Assembly (NCBI RefSeq): GCF_900215535.1
Contig: NZ_OCND01000005.1
Location: forward strand, 241,501-305,500
From: Pseudoxanthomonas wuyuanensis
Lineage (GTDB): Bacteria > Pseudomonadota > Gammaproteobacteria > Xanthomonadales > Xanthomonadaceae
Length of the DNA: 64,000 nt
Reading direction: 5' to 3'
Of this stretch, positions 11,500-18,480 are shown one piece after another; the first letter of the stretch is position 1; the number at the start of each line of letters is the position of its first letter. The notes under the pieces were generated by a model. It had not been told where the DNA came from. It saw nothing but the letters and a program-made list of their open reading frames with translations, and did not search any database. Position numbers and translations under genes: made by a program.

Positions 11500-12063
11500 A
11501 TGTCACTGCCAGAAGCCGCTGCGATGCAACGGCCCCTCGAACCTCTTTCGCTGCTGGCCGCATACAACCAGTGGATGAACGTCCGTCTCTACGATGCGGC
11601 CGCGACGCTCCCGCATGAGGAGCTTATCGCCGACCGCGGCGCCTTCTTCAAATCGATCCTGGGTACGCTGAACCACCTGGCGGTCGCCGATACGATCTGG
11701 CTCAAACGTTTCGCCTTGCATCCAACCGCGCCGACAGTCCTCGCGCAACTGCAGGACACCCCGTTACCTGCTGCGCTGGACGCGATGCCTTACGCCGACC
11801 TGCATGCCCTACGGCAACGGCGGCAGTGGCTGGACGACATCATCGTGGCCTGGGTGGAAGCGCTAAAGCCCGGCGATCTCGATTCGGTGCTGGAATATCG
11901 CAATACCCGCGGGACCGCCTTCCGCCGCCCGCTGGGCAGCCTGGCGATGCATTTCTTCAACCACCAGACCCATCACCGCGGCCAGATCACCACCTTGCTG
12001 TCGCAGGCCGGCGTGGATGTCGGTGTGACCGATCTGGTCGCGCTGATTCCCGAAGTCGGCTGA
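11500..12063 (+). CDS. DinB/YfiT-family putative metal-dependent protein
   Basis: A 187-residue four-helix-bundle protein of the DinB superfamily. The three histidines that bind a divalent metal in this fold are plausible at LNHLAVAD (about residue 55), and at FFNHQTHHRGQ (about 152-157) near the C-terminus. The N-terminal YNQWMNVRLYDA is also typical. Family members are thiol-dependent transferases or damage-inducible proteins of unclear function, so the exact role is open. It is convergent with the yceH-like gene, with a gap of only about nine bases. Confidence 0.8.
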   Translation: MSLPEAAAMQRPLEPLSLLAAYNQWMNVRLYDAAATLPHEELIADRGAFFKSILGTLNHLAVADTIWLKRFALHPTAPTVLAQLQDTPLPAALDAMPYADLHALRQRRQWLDDIIVAWVEALKPGDLDSVLEYRNTRGTAFRRPLGSLAMHFFNHQTHHRGQITTLLSQAGVDVGVTDLVALIPEVG

Positions 12064-12072
12064 GCTGCCGTT

Positions 12073-12747
12073 TCAGTCGGCGCCAGCATCCAGCAACGCC
12101 TGCAACTGGCTCTGCAGCTGCGCAAGCTGTTCCTCCAGCGCCGCCACGCGCGCTTCCAATCCGGTTGCTGCAGGCGCCGACGCTGCGGCGGCAGCGGCAT
12201 AGGCGGCAACGTCCACCGGCCCACCCAGCAGGTGCAGATAGCGGTCTTCGCGCTGGCCGGGGCCGCGCGGTATCCGCACCGCCAGCGCCGGTTGCCGTTG
12301 GCATAACCGCTCCAGGTGATGGCGCACGTCATCGGCATCGGCGAACTTGCACAGCCGTTCGCTGCGCGCCAGCAGTTCGTGCACGGTTTGCGCGCCGCGC
12401 AGCAGCAGCAATCCCAGCAGGGCGACCTGCTGCCGCGGCAGATCGAAAAAGCCGGTGGCGCGGTGCTCGTAGCGCTCGGCGCGCGAGGAGAACACCTGCC
12501 TGGCCAGCCCCTTGGCTTCCAACTGGCGCAGCGCGTGATTGACCTCGCCCGGCTCCAGCGCCATCACCGGCTCGCGTGCGGTCTTCTGGTTGGCGGCCAC
12601 ATGGGCAGCATTGACCGTCAGCGGGTAAGTATCGGGGGTGGTGGCTTCCTTTTCGATCAGGCAGCCCAGCACGCGCAGTTCGGCGGCGGAGAGCGGCGGC
12701 AGCGGGGTTGTTGCGGCGGGACTGGAAGCGTTGTCGGTCGGATTCAT
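12073..12747 (-). CDS. YceH/DUF480 (UPF0502) family protein
   Basis: A 224-residue cytosolic protein with tandem winged-helix domains. Family hallmarks are [32 protein letters not shown] and the [15 protein letters not shown] stretch. The C-terminus is an Ala/Gln/Leu-rich coiled coil (about 190-220). The start at 12747 (MNPTDNAS) gives the normal family length; an upstream Met at 12780 is possible. The function of the family is not firmly known. Confidence 0.85.
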   Translation of the reverse strand: MNPTDNASSPAATTPLPPLSAAELRVLGCLIEKEATTPDTYPLTVNAAHVAANQKTAREPVMALEPGEVNHALRQLEAKGLARQVFSSRAERYEHRATGFFDLPRQQVALLGLLLLRGAQTVHELLARSERLCKFADADDVRHHLERLCQRQPALAVRIPRGPGQREDRYLHLLGGPVDVAAYAAAAAASAPAATGLEARVAALEEQLAQLQSQLQALLDAGAD

Positions 12748-12842
12748 GCCGGAAAGGATAACGCGTTGCCGCTGGCGCACTGAAATCCAGCCGCCACGAG
12801 GCTCGGGTAAAATCGGCGGACTTACCGCTCAGCGAATCGACG

Positions 12843-13739
12843 ATGCGCCTTTCCCTGCTTACCGCCAGCGTGCTGGCTTCCGTCCTGTCCCTGTCGGCCT
12901 GCAAGCGCAGCGAAGCCCCGACCCCCGCCCCGACCAGCACCGGAACGCCGGCGGTAGCGGCCAGTCCCGCCGACGACAACCTCAATGCGGTGGCCTGGGT
13001 GCAGACCTCGATCGAATACGGCGCCATCACCACCCAGACCTTCCGCGCCGCGGCCGATCATCTGGACATCGCGTTGAAGGAGAAGAACTGGGACGCGCTG
13101 GTGCCGGAGGAGCGCGGCAATGCCGCCACCGGGCTGAAGCCGGCGGTCATCATGGACGTGGACGAGACGGTGCTGGACAACTCGCCGTACCAGGCGCGGC
13201 TGATCCGCGACGGCAGCGAATACGATGAGGTCAGCTGGGATCAGTGGGTGGCCGAGAAGAAGGCCAAGCCGCTGCCTGGCGTGGTCGATTTCACCCGGGC
13301 CGCCGCCGCCAAGGGCGTGACCATCCTGTACATCTCCAACCGCGCCGTGCATCTGAAGGAGGCGACCCTGGCCAACCTGCGCGAAGCCGGCCTGCCGGTC
13401 GCCGACGACAGCGTGTTCCTGGGCCTGGGCACCACGCTGGAAGGTTGCGAACAGAACGGCAGCGAGAAGGACTGCCGGCGCAAGCTGGCCGGGCAGAACT
13501 ACCGCGTGCTGATGCAGTTCGGCGATCAGATGGGCGATTTCGTCCAGGTCATCGCCAATACCCGCGACGGCCGCAGGCAGTTGCTGGACGAATACGCCGA
13601 CTGGTTCGGCGAGCGCTGGTGGATGCTTCCCAACCCGACCTACGGCTCGTGGGAACCGGCGCTGTTCAACAACGACTGGGCGCAGCCGCGCGAAGCCCGG
13701 CGCCAGGCCAAGCGCGATGCGCTGGACTACGCGCCATGA
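12843..13739 (+). CDS. Lipoprotein e(P4)-type acid phosphatase / 5'-nucleotidase (HAD class)
   Basis: A 298-residue lipoprotein. The signal ends in the lipobox LSAC (cysteine at about residue 20). A Pro/Thr/Ala-rich linker and a class B/C acid phosphatase domain follow. The HAD nucleophile motif is [12 protein letters not shown] (about residues 100-111), and the downstream acidic residues lie in GDQMGDF. In Haemophilus the e(P4) enzyme dephosphorylates nucleotides at the outer membrane; a similar nucleotide-scavenging role is inferred. Its last four bases overlap the pyrF start (ATGA), so the two are translationally coupled. Confidence 0.92.
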   Translation: MRLSLLTASVLASVLSLSACKRSEAPTPAPTSTGTPAVAASPADDNLNAVAWVQTSIEYGAITTQTFRAAADHLDIALKEKNWDALVPEERGNAATGLKPAVIMDVDETVLDNSPYQARLIRDGSEYDEVSWDQWVAEKKAKPLPGVVDFTRAAAAKGVTILYISNRAVHLKEATLANLREAGLPVADDSVFLGLGTTLEGCEQNGSEKDCRRKLAGQNYRVLMQFGDQMGDFVQVIANTRDGRRQLLDEYADWFGERWWMLPNPTYGSWEPALFNNDWAQPREARRQAKRDALDYAP

Positions 13740-14476
13740 CCGCCCCGGCAGCAAAGGCGCTGCGCGACCCGCTGCGGTTGGAGCCGCGCGAGCGGCTGAT
13801 CTTCGCGCTGGACGCGCCCACCGGCGTCGACGCGCTGGCGTGGGTGGACCGGCTGGGCGATGCGGTGCAGTTCTACAAGATCGGCATGGAACTGCTGGCC
13901 TCGGGCGACTATTTCGCGGTGCTGGACGAACTGGCACGCCGCAACAAGCGGGTGTTCGTGGATCTGAAGTTCTTCGACATCCCGGCCACCGTGGCCGGGG
14001 TCGTGCGTGGCCTGTCGCGCTGGCCGGTGACCTACTGCACCATCCACGGCTGGCACGCCGGCATGATGGAGGCCGCTGCCGAGGCGCGCAGCGGCGAACT
14101 GCGGTTGCTGGCGGTGACGGTGCTGACCTCGATGGACGGCGGCGACCTGCAGACGATGGGCATCGACGGCCAGCCCGCCGAAGTGGTGGTGCAGCGCGCG
14201 TTGGCGGCGCAGGCAGCCGGCATCGACGGCGTCATCGCCTCCGGCCAGGAAGCCGGCCTGATCCGTGCGGCCACCGGCGCGGGATTCTCGATCGTCTGTC
14301 CGGGCATCCGCCCCGGCGGGCCGGTCGATGACGATCAGAAGCGCACCGTCGGCGTAGCCGAGGCGTTCCGCCGCGGCGCCGACGCCATCGTCATCGGCCG
14401 CCCAATCCGCCAAGCCGCCGATCCCGTCGCCGCCGCCGAGGCGATTCAGGCCGAAATCCTGACATCAATCAAATAA
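13736..14476 (+). CDS. pyrF: Orotidine 5'-phosphate decarboxylase
   Basis: A 246-residue cytosolic enzyme that converts OMP to UMP, the last step of pyrimidine synthesis. The catalytic [11 protein letters not shown] motif (Asp-x-Lys-x-x-Asp) is near residues 75-85. FALDAP near the N-terminus and the phosphate-binding end ([17 protein letters not shown]) also fit subfamily 1. The ATG at 13736 overlaps the phosphatase stop by four bases. Other upstream in-frame starts lie inside that gene. Confidence 0.95.
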   Translation: MTAPAAKALRDPLRLEPRERLIFALDAPTGVDALAWVDRLGDAVQFYKIGMELLASGDYFAVLDELARRNKRVFVDLKFFDIPATVAGVVRGLSRWPVTYCTIHGWHAGMMEAAAEARSGELRLLAVTVLTSMDGGDLQTMGIDGQPAEVVVQRALAAQAAGIDGVIASGQEAGLIRAATGAGFSIVCPGIRPGGPVDDDQKRTVGVAEAFRRGADAIVIGRPIRQAADPVAAAEAIQAEILTSIK

Positions 14477-14526
14477 AATCAATGATTTATATTGCAATAT
14501 TTCAGGTATTGCATTAGCTTGCGTGG

Positions 14527-14644
14527 CCCGGTAGGCTTGCCGCGTCCGGCCTTGGCCGGAAATGTGCCACAACCATAGTCCTCCAGCTTCGGCCGGATTT
14601 CAGGAGGCCCGCTGCTTTCGTCAAGAAAGCATGGCCTCTTTTTT
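14527..14644 (+). ncRNA. Structured leader or small RNA ending in a terminator, with mutually exclusive stems
   Basis: After pyrF comes an unusually AT-rich stretch (14477-14520) and then a GC-rich structured segment. TCCGGCC/GGCCGGA form one hairpin (about 14545-14560). CCTCC (14580-14584) can pair with GGAGG (14603-14607). That second pairing shares bases with the terminator stem at 14604-14638. The layout is that of an attenuator ahead of the lipoprotein/phospholipase genes, or of a free small RNA. The promoter guess (TTGCAA 14492-14497, TAGCTT 14515-14520) is weak, so the 5' end is a guess. The terminator alone could serve pyrF. Confidence 0.3.
14604..14644 (+). terminator. Rho-independent terminator
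   Basis: GAGGCC (14604-14609) pairs with GGCCTC (14633-14638). GCTTTC (14613-14618) pairs with GAAAGC (14625-14630) inside it, and TTTTTT follows. It is a convincing intrinsic terminator on the plus strand, 127 bases after the pyrF stop and 128 bases before the next gene start. Confidence 0.8.
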
Positions 14645-14772
14645 ATGCGCCGTAGAAATTGAACCGGCTCACCTTTCTCACCCGCAGCCGCCCTTCTGAT
14701 CGCCTTGCGCGGCGCCCGGACACCGTCGCTTGTGGTATCACTTTGTCCTGCACCGACACTGATGAGGCCGAT

Positions 14773-15426
14773 ATGGATTGTCGCCGATGTTCTTCCGAAA
14801 AACGCCCGACCGCCCGCACAGGTTCCTGGTCGCACAAGCGCCGTCCCCCCGGCCTTGCTTTCGCGCTTTTCGCTTTCTCACTTACGGGATGCCAGTCCGC
14901 CATGCCTTCGCCCAATCCTGCTTCCAACGGCACGGGCACCATCGTGCCGAATGAATTCCCGCTGCGCTTCGACCAGCACAACTTCGAAGCGCATTGCTAC
15001 AACACGATCGGCTGTTCGGTGTTCTACGCTGGCGTCTATCAGATAAAGAAGGCTCCGCAGGAAGTTTCGCCTGCACCGAAGACAGCCGACTACCAACGCA
15101 ACTGGGGCGGAGCGCTGCACATAGGCATCGTCAACTTCCCCGAGCCGGCCACAGTGAAGTGGCAGTCATCGGATGGGCAGGCGCATCAAGCCGATATCGA
15201 TATCGGCGCAATCTTCAAGGACCAGATCATCCTGCACAACGTGCCGGAAAAGGACGTTCCTGAAGGCGCGAAAATCGTCTCGCCAAGCATTCTTCTGGAA
15301 GTCGACGATCGCACCATACGCGTCTATATGAAGGCGCACATACCGACCAGGCAGCTGCAAAGTCCCGGCAACAGATACAGCGACTTCCGAGATGATCTGA
15401 TCCTGGCGTGGAGCGATACCTACTGA
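14773..15426 (+). CDS. Lipoprotein, probable immunity protein of the adjacent phospholipase effector
   Basis: A 217-residue predicted lipoprotein. An unusually long basic n-region (MDCRRCSSEKRPT...HKRRPP) precedes the hydrophobic stretch AFALFAFSLTGC, with the lipobox cysteine at about residue 40. The ATG at 14773 has a GAGG ribosome site a few bases upstream; further in-frame starts lack one. The mature part is predicted beta-rich and I recognise no named domain. It sits 16 bases before a Tle1-like phospholipase bearing the XVIPCD type IV secretion signal. Xanthomonadales killing effectors (X-Tfe) are typically paired with a periplasmic lipoprotein inhibitor (X-Tfi), so the immunity role is inferred from context. 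Confidence 0.65.
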   Translation: MDCRRCSSEKRPTARTGSWSHKRRPPGLAFALFAFSLTGCQSAMPSPNPASNGTGTIVPNEFPLRFDQHNFEAHCYNTIGCSVFYAGVYQIKKAPQEVSPAPKTADYQRNWGGALHIGIVNFPEPATVKWQSSDGQAHQADIDIGAIFKDQIILHNVPEKDVPEGAKIVSPSILLEVDDRTIRVYMKAHIPTRQLQSPGNRYSDFRDDLILAWSDTY

Positions 15427-15442
15427 AAGAACGGAGGCTTCA

Positions 15443-17053
15443 GTGACCGACAAGCACAAAATCGGGAAGGATGGTCTGCCTGACGATGGCGTAGCGCACT
15501 ACAGTGCGGATGCGGAAGATATGGCGCTGTTCGATCGGGCTCACGCCGAGCTCGATGAAATGCTCATTCCGGTATTACATGCAAGCTCCAGGGACCGGCT
15601 TTATCTTGCCGCTTTCGATGGCACCTGGAACGATGCCGACCTGGATCCCGAGCATATGACCAACGTCGGGCGGATACGCGAACAGATAAATGCGCTCCGC
15701 GAGAACGGCGAAACCGGCATCGGAGTGGGCTATGTCAATGGTGTCGGCACGCAAAGCAACGCATTGGTCAGAACGCTGGACGGTGCGCTCGGCTATACCT
15801 ACGAAGAACGACTGGAAGAGATGTACAGCCTGTTCTCCACGCAGGCCAAAGCGTGGCTGCGTGAAGATCCCGACGTACGGATCAGCATTGCCGCTGTCGG
15901 TTTCAGCCGTGGCGCCGAGCAGGCTGCGGGTTTCGCACGCCTGCTGCACGAACGCGGCATTCAGGATCCCGATGGCGCGATCGTCCGCAGCGATGGCTCC
16001 GGCCGTACCACCATCGAGTACAGCAAGCCGCCACTGGTGCCAGCGGGGCAGGTTGCACAGGCGGTGGGGCTGTTCGATCCGGTCGGCACCGGCGAGCCGC
16101 GCAATCACGACCGGCGCCTGCCGCCATCGGTGATTTCTGGTTTCCAGATCACCGCGCAGGACGAGCGGCGCGGACTGTTCAAGTCGACCAGCATCATCGA
16201 TCAGGGCATGACCGCCGATGGCCGTTTGCTGGCGGTGATGGGCCCCGGCGCGCATTCGAACATCGGCGGCGGCTATCACCGTAACGGACTGTCCGAGCGC
16301 AGCGGCAACCTGATGGTCGACTTCCTCAATTCGCTCAGCGGCAAGCCGTACCTGCAGAAGCAGCCGGAGCCCGACGACCCGCGGTTGAACGTCGTACACC
16401 GCTCCGAACAGGGCATGCTGCTGTACCGGCTGTGGAACAAGGTCGATCGGCAGGGTCCGGACGGCGTGGTCGAGGAACTGGCCCCGCGCGGGGTCTGCCG
16501 CGTCGTCCCCGACTGCCGCAATGCCGAACCGATGGACAGCCAACTGGCCAGCCGGTTCGAATTCCGCCGCAATGGCGAGGCGCTGCCGTCGGCCGCTGCT
16601 GCCCGCCTCACCACGCCACTGGATCCCGGGCATCCGGATCATGCGCTGCTGCGGCAAAGCCAGTCCGCGGTGTACCGGCTTGACGCCAGCCTGGGACGCA
16701 GGCCGGACGAACACAGCGAGCGCTTGGCCGCGTTTCTGCTGCCAGCCGCCAAGCAGGCCGGACTGCGGCGTATCGATCACGCCGTACTCAGCCAGCAGAC
16801 TGCGACCAGCGCCCAAGGCCAGTATGTGTTTGCCGTCGAAGGCGACCTGGATTCGGTCATGAACAAATGGGCACGCGCCGAAACCGGGGTCGCCATCGAC
16901 ACGCCGGCCGCCGATTCGTTCCGGCGGTTGGAGCGGGTCAACCGCGAGCAGGCATTGGAAGCTGACGCGCAGACCAACCAATTGCAACCGCCGCCGGAGC
17001 CACAGTCGCAGTCGCAGCAGAACCAGGATCAGCAGCGCGCAATGGCGCGCTAG
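15443..17053 (+). CDS. XVIPCD-containing Tle1-like (DUF2235) phospholipase, predicted type IV secretion antibacterial effector
   Basis: A 536-residue protein. The DUF2235/Tle1 alpha/beta-hydrolase core starts at FDGTWND (about residues 58-64) and has the nucleophile elbow GFSRGAEQ (Ser near 156), then HSNIGGGYH (about 272-280). From HPDHALLRQ (about residue 395) to the end lies a Xanthomonadales VirD4-interacting protein conserved domain: GLRRIDHAVLS, YVFAVEGDLDS, VAIDTPAADSFRRLERV and a Gln-rich tail. Known XVIPCD proteins are recruited by VirD4 and injected by the bacterial-killing X-T4SS. No virB/virD4, VgrG or PAAR gene is in the window, so it is an orphan cargo locus. The ATG follows a good ribosome site (ggagg). 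Confidence 0.88.
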   Translation: MTDKHKIGKDGLPDDGVAHYSADAEDMALFDRAHAELDEMLIPVLHASSRDRLYLAAFDGTWNDADLDPEHMTNVGRIREQINALRENGETGIGVGYVNGVGTQSNALVRTLDGALGYTYEERLEEMYSLFSTQAKAWLREDPDVRISIAAVGFSRGAEQAAGFARLLHERGIQDPDGAIVRSDGSGRTTIEYSKPPLVPAGQVAQAVGLFDPVGTGEPRNHDRRLPPSVISGFQITAQDERRGLFKSTSIIDQGMTADGRLLAVMGPGAHSNIGGGYHRNGLSERSGNLMVDFLNSLSGKPYLQKQPEPDDPRLNVVHRSEQGMLLYRLWNKVDRQGPDGVVEELAPRGVCRVVPDCRNAEPMDSQLASRFEFRRNGEALPSAAAARLTTPLDPGHPDHALLRQSQSAVYRLDASLGRRPDEHSERLAAFLLPAAKQAGLRRIDHAVLSQQTATSAQGQYVFAVEGDLDSVMNKWARAETGVAIDTPAADSFRRLERVNREQALEADAQTNQLQPPPEPQSQSQQNQDQQRAMAR

Positions 17054-17072
17054 AACTCAGGGGGAAAACGAA

Positions 17073-17429
17073 ATGAAGGCATCGGCAAATTGGCAAACTG
17101 GACTCGCGCTGCCGTGCTGGTCCGCCTGCGCGGCGCCGATTCTACTCGGCGCCGCCACGCACACGCTGTACTTTTCCAGCGCGTTCCTGTTTGCCGGCCT
17201 CGCGCTTATGGCTTCGCCGAAATCCGTCCGGCTTGGTCTGTGCGCGATCGTTTTCGGACTGGCCTACTTCCTGCTCGTATTCGGCTACGGCGTCGGCAGT
17301 GACCTGGCGCTGCGCTCGGCGCCATCACCGGCGTCGAGCGCGCATTCTTGGCCATCGGCTGAGTCGCGACGGGTCGTCCAGACTGGATTCGCACAACGCT
17401 GCGGGTACCTCCCGATACCCGCAGCGTGA
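17073..17429 (+). CDS. Small membrane protein downstream of the effector
   Basis: A 118-residue protein with a strong ribosome site (aggggga) eight bases before the ATG. It has about three hydrophobic segments up to residue 75 (LPCWSACAAPILLGA, SSAFLFAGLALMA, LCAIVFGLAYFLLVFGYGVG). The rest (residues 76-118) is Ser/Pro/Arg-rich with no hydrophobic or family-like character. In another frame the same DNA reads ALGAITGVERAFLAIG then stop at 17357-17359, which looks like a more natural ending. A frameshift near 17303-17312 is therefore possible. Position suggests a third member of the effector/immunity operon, but no function can be assigned. Confidence 0.55.
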   Translation: MKASANWQTGLALPCWSACAAPILLGAATHTLYFSSAFLFAGLALMASPKSVRLGLCAIVFGLAYFLLVFGYGVGSDLALRSAPSPASSAHSWPSAESRRVVQTGFAQRCGYLPIPAA

Positions 17430-17495
17430 CGCCGGTGCTTGCCGCCCGGCGGATTTTTCCCGCAAGATGCAGGCCGACTGGGGAGTCCGCGCGTC

Positions 17496-18434
17496 ATGCC
17501 ACGCACGCCATACGGGAAACGATTGAACAGGTGGATCCTGCCGGTGTGCGGGCTGTTGCTGCTGGCCGCGTGCAAGCGCGAGACGGTCGAGCTGCAGGGC
17601 TCAACCAGCGAACCGGCCGCCGCGGTGCGCGGACTGGCCCAGCACCTGCAGCGCAACGATCTGGCCGGCTTTGCCCGCAGCGCGGTGCCTCCCGACTACC
17701 ACGCACAGCTGGAAACCGCATGGCGGCAGGGCCATAGCCGCTGGCCGCTGACCGAACTGCCGCTGGACGACAAGCTGGTGCCGCTGCTGGCGGCATTGGC
17801 CGCGCCGGGCTCGGAAAAGGAGCTCATCGCCAGCTTCGACCGCCAGTTCGCCCGCCAGGACCGCGATCTTAAGGACGCCGCCCGCGCGCTGGGCCAGTTT
17901 GGCGTGCAATACGTCAGGCACGAAGGCGACTACACGGCCGAGGAGCGCGATCACTACGTGCAGTTGATCGGCGCGCTCGGCGAATGGGCCGCGCAGGCGC
18001 CACTGGGCGACCCCAGGCTTGCCCATGCCGCCATCCCGCAGCTGACCGCCGCCGCCCGCCAGGCCGGGCTGGATACCGAAGAGGCGCTGCAGCAGGCCGG
18101 CATGGCTGCTTCGCTGCAACGGCTGACCCCGCTGCTGGTGGAGGTCAAGGCCGTCCTGGCCAGCTATGGACTGTCGCTGGACCGGACCTTCGCCGATCTG
18201 CGCACCGGCCTGGTCCAACAACAGGGCGATCGCGCCAGCGTGCGCATCCACTACCCGCTGGGCGATCGCGAAATCGACACCGTGGTCAGCCTGGAGCGCC
18301 GCAACGGCCGCTGGTACCTGAGCGACTACCTGCGCCATGCCGAACAGGCGATTGCCGCGATGCAGCCGGATCCGGGCGCGGTGCCCCCCATCGATCCCGA
18401 CAGCCTCCCCGGCGCGGTCGCGCCCCCAGGCTGA
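17496..18434 (+). CDS. Lipoprotein of unknown function
   Basis: A 312-residue lipoprotein. The signal RWILPVCGLLLLAAC ends in lipobox LAAC (cysteine at about residue 27). The mature part is mostly helical (about 40-210), then a short beta-rich C-terminal module with HYPLGDREIDTVVSLERRNGRWYLSDY split over about residues 250-280, and a Pro-rich tail. The ATG at 17496 has GGGAG about ten bases upstream. I do not recognise the family. The last module resembles the small lumicin/SnoaL-like domains that close many proteobacterial lipoproteins, but this is a weak impression. It is followed closely by plsB. Confidence 0.7.
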   Translation: MPRTPYGKRLNRWILPVCGLLLLAACKRETVELQGSTSEPAAAVRGLAQHLQRNDLAGFARSAVPPDYHAQLETAWRQGHSRWPLTELPLDDKLVPLLAALAAPGSEKELIASFDRQFARQDRDLKDAARALGQFGVQYVRHEGDYTAEERDHYVQLIGALGEWAAQAPLGDPRLAHAAIPQLTAAARQAGLDTEEALQQAGMAASLQRLTPLLVEVKAVLASYGLSLDRTFADLRTGLVQQQGDRASVRIHYPLGDREIDTVVSLERRNGRWYLSDYLRHAEQAIAAMQPDPGAVPPIDPDSLPGAVAPPG

Positions 18435-18467
18435 CCCCGCGGTTTCGGTCCTGCCCCCCGGCTGGGC

Positions 18468-18473
18468 CATAAT
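18468..18473 (+). promoter_or_regulatory. Candidate -10 box placing transcription start at the plsB ATG
   Basis: CATAAT ends seven bases before the ATG at 18481, and no Shine-Dalgarno is present. A start site about seven bases after the -10 would make the message leaderless. The ATG at 18472 overlaps this box and is therefore the less likely start. Confidence 0.35.
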
Positions 18474-18480
18474 GCCGCCG

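Noticed and set aside
15443-17053. Type VI secretion effector reading of the Tle1-like protein
   Set aside because: No VgrG, PAAR, Hcp or adaptor is nearby, and the C-terminal XVIPCD points to type IV secretion; the Tle1 core alone does not decide the route.
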